A stretch of DNA of 47,944 nucleotides. Source: Dehalococcoidia bacterium (GTDB lineage Bacteria > Chloroflexota > Dehalococcoidia > GIF9 > UBA5629). The stretch is taken from contig JAFGLP010000016.1 in the NCBI GenBank assembly GCA_016927965.1, positions 1-47,944 on the forward strand. The letters are read 5' to 3'. A program made the translations under genes and the position numbers. This document shows, in pieces, positions 44,096 through 47,944 of this stretch; the first letter of the stretch is position 1, and every line of letters begins with the position of its first letter. Under the pieces are notes generated by a model. That model searched no databases, had not been told where the DNA came from, and worked only from the letters and a program-made list of their open reading frames with translations.

Positions 44096-44164
44096 TTGAC
44101 ACGCGTCACCGTATTTATTATTATATTGACCGAACAATTATTCAATGATTAATCGTTTGTTCAA
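44096..44164 (+). promoter_or_regulatory. tetR-type gene promoter with overlapping operator
   Basis: TTGACA (44096-44101), a 17-base spacer and TATTAT (44119-44124) form the promoter. The operator-like site ATATTGACC-N3-CAATTA (44123-44140) overlaps the -10. An inverted repeat TTGACCGAAC (44126-44135) / GTTTGTTCAA (44155-44164), 8 of 10 pairing, covers the start site. This fits autorepression by the TetR protein. Confidence 0.75.
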
Positions 44165-44184
44165 TTACGTTTAAGCAGGTATCG

Positions 44185-44871
44185 ATGGCGCCGATTGAGT
44201 TCAAGATCCGCACCCATAGCAATGATGAAGCTCTGGTCAAGGAGAGGCGCAGCCACATTGCAAACTGCTGTACCCGGGTTTTTGCCAAGAAAGGTTACTC
44301 GCACAGCACCATGCGTGAACTGGCCAAAGCCTGCTGTATGAGCATCGGCAATCTCTATCATTATTTCGGTTCCAAAGAGCAAATACTTTACTCGATCATC
44401 AATGACGCCACGCTCCGGCAAGTGGAATACGTGGAGCATTTTTCAGTAGAAACATCAAACCTGTCACCAATAGATGCGCTTAAAAAGCTCATGCAGAAAT
44501 TTTTTGAATGGCATGATGCTAATCAAAATATCACTCTTTTCATATACCAGGAAACACGTACATTGCCACAAAAAGCACAGGAACAGATCTTTAAAAGCGA
44601 GAGACGCATACAAACAATTATTGAAAACGTTATTAAGCAAGGAATCGCCTCCGGCGATTTCAACACAGCGGAGCCGGGCCTGATAGCAAATAATATTATG
44701 GTGCTGGGGCATGCCTGGGCTTTACGCCGATGGTCGCTACAAAAACGCTGGACTTTTGAGACATTTGTCAGGGAAGAAACAGCATCGATTATAGATTTAC
44801 TGCAACGAGAGGGAGGTGCACCGGCTAAAATAAATATTAAAAATATCGTCATTGAACCAGTACAAATATAA
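44185..44871 (+). CDS. TetR-family transcription regulator
   Basis: A 228-residue repressor. The N-terminal helix-turn-helix (STMRELAKACCMSIGNLYHYFGSKEQILYSII) is canonical. The C-terminal ligand domain has no recognisable motif, and regulators of this type often sense acyl-CoA in fatty-acid degradation. It lies between the acyl-CoA dehydrogenase gene and the thiolase-like gene, 15 bases before the latter, so it may be co-transcribed with it. Two matching 18-bp sites, one before the dehydrogenase gene and one in its own promoter, are likely operators. Confidence 0.9.
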   Translation: MAPIEFKIRTHSNDEALVKERRSHIANCCTRVFAKKGYSHSTMRELAKACCMSIGNLYHYFGSKEQILYSIINDATLRQVEYVEHFSVETSNLSPIDALKKLMQKFFEWHDANQNITLFIYQETRTLPQKAQEQIFKSERRIQTIIENVIKQGIASGDFNTAEPGLIANNIMVLGHAWALRRWSLQKRWTFETFVREETASIIDLLQREGGAPAKINIKNIVIEPVQI

Positions 44872-44886
44872 TTTAAGAGGTATTAA

Positions 44887-46257
44887 ATGATTAAGTTACA
44901 AAAGGGTAATCTCCGCATACCCAAATGGAACCGCAAGGTATACGCCGTGGCCGGCGGATTGGTTAGCTACAAGAAAAACTGTTATGACCTCAAGCTGGAA
45001 GAGCAGGTCATGGTAGCTTTCCGTCAGATGCTGGAGCAGAACAACTTGAAAATGTCCCCGGTGGAAATCAAAGGGTTAATTAACTACGTAGCCTGCGGCG
45101 AATTCGCCGACCATTTCCAGGACCAGTTGCTCTGTGAAGCCAAGGTTACCGATTATCTTGGCCTCGATCCCATGTGGGACTGCGGTATCAAAACCGGCGG
45201 CGCCACCGGTGGCGCTACCATTCTTTCAGCAGCTATGGCTGTCGCCAGCGGCTATGCCAATGTAGCTCTGGCAGTCGGCTGGGAGCGCATGGGTGAAGTC
45301 GATACCAGGACCGGCAACTATTATATTTCCACTGCAGCCTGCAAAGACTTTGAGACACGCCTGTCACGTATCTATGCTGCTTATTATGCGCCCATGGCCG
45401 TACGCTTCGCTGAAACCTACGGTCTTAGTGAACAGATCAGGGCCAAGATAGCCGTGAAGAACCATCTGTATGGTTATTATTCACCATATGCCCAGCAGCC
45501 GGGCAAATATACTGTTGAAGAAGTTTTAGCAAGCCCGATGTCAACTTATCCCCTGCGCTTCCTCGAGTGCTGCGCCATGACCGACGGTGCGGCCTGCATG
45601 CTGATTTGTGATGAGGAGACCGCATATAAATTGTCCGATACCCCTTGCGAACTCCATATCGCCGGCGGCACTCATACCCTCAGGGTAGCTGACAGGCGAG
45701 ATATGCCAATCCCTCTACTTCCCAACGAACCCGAAGGCACATATGACCATCTGTACAAGAAGCCAGGATTCCGCTGGCCGGGATTCGAGAGCTTTGCGGC
45801 TGCACGTTTCGCAGCCTACTTTGCCTACAATATGGCCGGCATTAAAGATCCGCTGGAAGAGTTCAGCTGCATTGAGACCCACGATGCCTTTACCATCAGC
45901 GACATCCAGACCTACGGCGACATCGGCGTCCGCCCCTATGGAAAGGAAACAGAGTATATTGAGTCCGGTGACGCATATTACGGCGGCAAGTGCCCGGCTA
46001 ATCTCTCAGGCGGCCTTATCGGTACAATGCACGCAGTGGGCGCTACCGGCATATTCCAGGGTGTGGAATGTCTATGGCAGATGCAGAGTAAATACGACCA
46101 GTTCCACGGTGATCCCAAGATCTGGAAGTCCTTTGGTAAAGAGAAACCCGGCGACTGGAAGAGTCTGCAGGTTCCCGATCCGAAAAAAGCATGCTGGATA
46201 TCACATGCCGGCGTAGGTTCCCATGTAACCTGCGGCATTCTTAGCAAGGCATTTTAA
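44887..46257 (+). CDS. Thiolase-superfamily protein lacking the nucleophilic cysteine
   Basis: A 456-residue protein of the SCP2-type thiolase group, starting after AAGAGGT. The residue that is Cys in true thiolases is Gly105 (IKTGGATGG), and the C-terminal catalytic Cys motif is also absent (SHAGVGSHVTCG). Retained are THDAF with His332 and GGLIGTMHAVGATG with His382. Loss of the nucleophile rules out a normal thiolase and recalls Ltp2-type retro-aldolases of steroid side-chain degradation, which need a DUF35 partner. A DUF35 gene follows 11 bases later. The reaction is therefore probably a C-C cleavage or condensation on an acyl-CoA. Confidence 0.85.
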   Translation: MIKLQKGNLRIPKWNRKVYAVAGGLVSYKKNCYDLKLEEQVMVAFRQMLEQNNLKMSPVEIKGLINYVACGEFADHFQDQLLCEAKVTDYLGLDPMWDCGIKTGGATGGATILSAAMAVASGYANVALAVGWERMGEVDTRTGNYYISTAACKDFETRLSRIYAAYYAPMAVRFAETYGLSEQIRAKIAVKNHLYGYYSPYAQQPGKYTVEEVLASPMSTYPLRFLECCAMTDGAACMLICDEETAYKLSDTPCELHIAGGTHTLRVADRRDMPIPLLPNEPEGTYDHLYKKPGFRWPGFESFAAARFAAYFAYNMAGIKDPLEEFSCIETHDAFTISDIQTYGDIGVRPYGKETEYIESGDAYYGGKCPANLSGGLIGTMHAVGATGIFQGVECLWQMQSKYDQFHGDPKIWKSFGKEKPGDWKSLQVPDPKKACWISHAGVGSHVTCGILSKAF

Positions 46258-46268
46258 AGGAGAAGACA

Positions 46269-46763
46269 ATGTTAGAAGAATTGAAAACCAAGTATATCGG
46301 CACTCCGTGCGAATTAGCTAAAGATGATGAAGCCATGGTAGTCAAATTTCCCCGCAGTGGAGTACACAATCACACCTACGGCAAGCTTTCACCCTTTTTC
46401 AGGGCCTTACAAAAGGGAAAACTGATGGCCACCAGGTGCAACAATCCAAAATGTGAAGAAAATCGCCTTTGGCTTCCCCCCAGAGCAGACTGTCCGGATT
46501 GCAACCAACCCATGGACTGGGTTGAGATGCCGCAGCCAGTAATCGGCACCGTCCATACATATGCCAAGGTAGTCTACGGCGGAGCTGGCCTCGAACTTGA
46601 AACTCCTTATTATCAGATTGATGTCGAGCTGCCGGGCTGCTGCACGATATTCAAAGGTTATCTGTCTCACGGTACTGCTAAAATAGGCATGAAAGTCAAG
46701 GCCGTTTTCAATACTAAGAATCCGTCCAATACCATCCTGGACATTTGCTGGGAACCTGCCTGA
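46269..46763 (+). CDS. DUF35 zinc-ribbon/OB-fold partner protein
   Basis: A 164-residue protein with a zinc ribbon (CNNPKC, then CPDC) and a C-terminal OB-fold (GTVHTYAKVVYGG, then CTIFKGYLS). DUF35 proteins bind acyl-CoA and form complexes with thiolase-like enzymes, as in archaeal HMG-CoA synthase complexes, BbsA/BbsB and ChsH2/Ltp2. An AAAGGAG ribosome site sits just before the ATG, and the gene directly follows the Cys-less thiolase-like gene. They most likely form one complex. Confidence 0.92.
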   Translation: MLEELKTKYIGTPCELAKDDEAMVVKFPRSGVHNHTYGKLSPFFRALQKGKLMATRCNNPKCEENRLWLPPRADCPDCNQPMDWVEMPQPVIGTVHTYAKVVYGGAGLELETPYYQIDVELPGCCTIFKGYLSHGTAKIGMKVKAVFNTKNPSNTILDICWEPA

Positions 46764-46795
46764 CGCGACGGTACATTTACCGGTACTCGTAATTA

Positions 46796-46857
46796 TTAAC
46801 CCGGTTGGGGTTAAGGTATAATAGTAGGCAGTCCTGTGCCAGTGGCGCAGGACTGCC
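46796..46857 (+). promoter_or_regulatory. Promoter, inverted repeat and 5' hairpin before the CoA-transferase gene
   Basis: A perfect inverted repeat TTAACCC (46796-46802) / GGGTTAA (46808-46814) lies in front of TATAAT (46817-46822), where the -35 should be. Transcription would begin near 46829, almost exactly at a 14-bp stem (46827-46840 / 46844-46857) with one G-U pair and a 3-base loop. This could cap the mRNA 5' end or, read from the preceding genes, end their transcript, although no T-run follows. Confidence 0.65.
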
Positions 46858-46909
46858 TGCAAGCGTTCAAATAACGATTTCAATAGAATTTGAAAAGGAG
46901 TGTATACCA

Positions 46910-47920
46910 ATGGAAATATTGAAGGAAGGTAAAGGCAAGCTAATAGGCTGGCACGATCCCGATGAAAACCGTGAGTTTGTCCTTCACAACAAATCCCGGG
47001 CATTGAAGGATAAAACCACCACTGCCAAGGACGCAGTAGCCAAATTTATTAAAGACGGCAATATCATCGCCAGCGGTGGTTTCGGACATTGCCGCGTCTC
47101 GATGAACATTGTCTACGAGATCATCCGGCAGAAAAGACGCAACCTCACCATGTGCGGTAAAACAGCAGTCCATGACCTCGACGTACTGATCGGCAATGAA
47201 TGCATCAGCGAGGTAGAAGCCGCTTACAGCTTCGGCCACGAAGTTAGAGGACTGTCACCCGCCAGCAGGCGCATGGTAGAAGGCGGTAAAACCAAGGTTG
47301 TTGCTGAAATAAGTAATGCAGGCTACCAGTGGAGATTCCTGGCAGGAATGATGGGCATTCCCTTCATCCCATCCCGCAACCTGGTGGGCACCGACACTTT
47401 CAATTACAGCTCAGCAAAAGTGGTTAAGGACCCGTGGAGCGGTAAACCTGTCGCACTCCTGCCGTCCATCAACCCCGACGTCGCTTTTATCCATGTTCAC
47501 CGATGCGATATCTACGGCAACTGCCAGATCGACGGAATCATGGTTGAAGACTTTGAGCTCGCCAGGTGTGCACGCAAGCTCATTATCACGACCGAGAAAA
47601 TCATTGATAATGACGTTATCAGGGCTACACCATGGAATACAGCAATTCCTTTCTATTTGGTCGATGCAGTAGTGGAACAGCGTTACGGATCACACCCCTG
47701 CGAGATGCATGGGGAATATTTTTATGACGAGGAACATATAGCCGAATGGCTGGCCCAGTCCAAGACCGAAGAAGGCGCCAAGCAGTATGCTGAAAAATAT
47801 ATTCACAGTGTTGCGGATTTTGATGAATACCTGGCAGTCTGCGGAGGATTCAAGAAGCTGGACTTCCTGATCAAACGCGAGGAGATGCGCGTGCCTCTGT
47901 ACACGCCATGGCGCAAATAA
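46910..47920 (+). CDS. CoA-transferase alpha subunit (GctA/IpdA-like)
   Basis: A 336-residue class I CoA-transferase subunit. I chose ATG 46910 because AAAGGAG lies 9 bases upstream; a longer frame has no support. The oxyanion-side motif ASGGFGHCRVS and the sequence VHVHRCDIYGNCQIDG are typical of the alpha chain of glutaconate CoA-transferase. The same fold is used by IpdAB, a ring-opening hydrolase. The catalytic Glu is in the beta chain, which would be expected just beyond the right edge of the window. The substrate is unknown. Confidence 0.88.
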   Translation: MEILKEGKGKLIGWHDPDENREFVLHNKSRALKDKTTTAKDAVAKFIKDGNIIASGGFGHCRVSMNIVYEIIRQKRRNLTMCGKTAVHDLDVLIGNECISEVEAAYSFGHEVRGLSPASRRMVEGGKTKVVAEISNAGYQWRFLAGMMGIPFIPSRNLVGTDTFNYSSAKVVKDPWSGKPVALLPSINPDVAFIHVHRCDIYGNCQIDGIMVEDFELARCARKLIITTEKIIDNDVIRATPWNTAIPFYLVDAVVEQRYGSHPCEMHGEYFYDEEHIAEWLAQSKTEEGAKQYAEKYIHSVADFDEYLAVCGGFKKLDFLIKREEMRVPLYTPWRK

Positions 47921-47944
47921 TCCGGTTACCCGGCTATTTATTAC

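Noticed and set aside
46407..47003. A 198-residue frame opposite the DUF35 and CoA-transferase genes
   Set aside because: Covers two well-supported genes on the other strand, with no motif.
1..47944. Mobile element, phage or CRISPR content
   Set aside because: No transposase, integrase, direct-repeat array or terminal inverted repeats were seen.

Overview
The window looks like a chromosomal segment of an anaerobic bacterium of the Chloroflexota, most likely Dehalococcoidia-like. This is an inference from gene content: Fe-S proteins, hydrogenase nickel maturation genes, a CooC-type ATPase, ADP-forming acyl-CoA synthetases, several nitronate-monooxygenase-like flavoenzymes and a DUF5679 microprotein. 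No rRNA, tRNA, CRISPR array, insertion sequence or phage gene was seen. Genes are dense, and the longest gaps are under 300 bases.

Layout. 1-2950: a CelD/FemAB-like acyltransferase open at the left edge, a GT4 glycosyltransferase resembling MshA, and a PIG-L deacetylase. 3012-4868: a 46-residue DUF5679 protein, a DUF4870 membrane protein and an anchored fibronectin-like surface protein. 4913-13095: an acyl-CoA synthetase alpha-type protein, three nitronate-monooxygenase-like genes, and a GNAT/acyl-CoA-synthetase fusion that looks like a Pat-type protein acetyltransferase. 13129-16033: a truncated response regulator, the primary sigma factor, a ferredoxin and a Crp/Fnr regulator. 16105-17222: a cation efflux gene behind a very recognisable NiCo (czcD) riboswitch. 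17234-24028: FAH-family hydrolase, iron alcohol dehydrogenase, RecN, an SDR, RidA and an amino-acid permease. 24133-27546: a CooC-like ATPase, a winged-helix/Fe-S protein and a lone MacB-type permease. 27685-30920: an operon of acyl-CoA synthetase, PAS-only protein and a fourth flavoenzyme. 31066-32825: an epimerase/3-beta-HSD-like SDR co-translated with a steroid 5-alpha-reductase-family protein. 32847-41440: hemW, lepA, ppsA, pfkA and an alpha-glucan phosphorylase. 41616-42621: hypB-hypA. 42831-47920: an acyl-CoA dehydrogenase, a TetR regulator, a thiolase-like protein lacking the nucleophilic cysteine, its DUF35 partner and a CoA-transferase alpha subunit.

How the parts fit. Two themes recur. 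One is acyl-CoA chemistry: NDP-forming acyl-CoA synthetases repeatedly sit beside FMN oxidoreductases of the nitronate monooxygenase fold, and a TetR-controlled degradation-type cluster lies at the right end. The other is nickel/cobalt handling: the NiCo riboswitch with its exporter, HypA/HypB, and a CooC-like maturation ATPase. The strongest new-looking regulatory signals are a 46-bp promoter block plus a GTTCA-N6-TGAAC inverted repeat shared by two flavoenzyme genes, a pair of near-identical 18-bp sites likely bound by the TetR regulator, and a leader terminator upstream of the first acyl-CoA synthetase.
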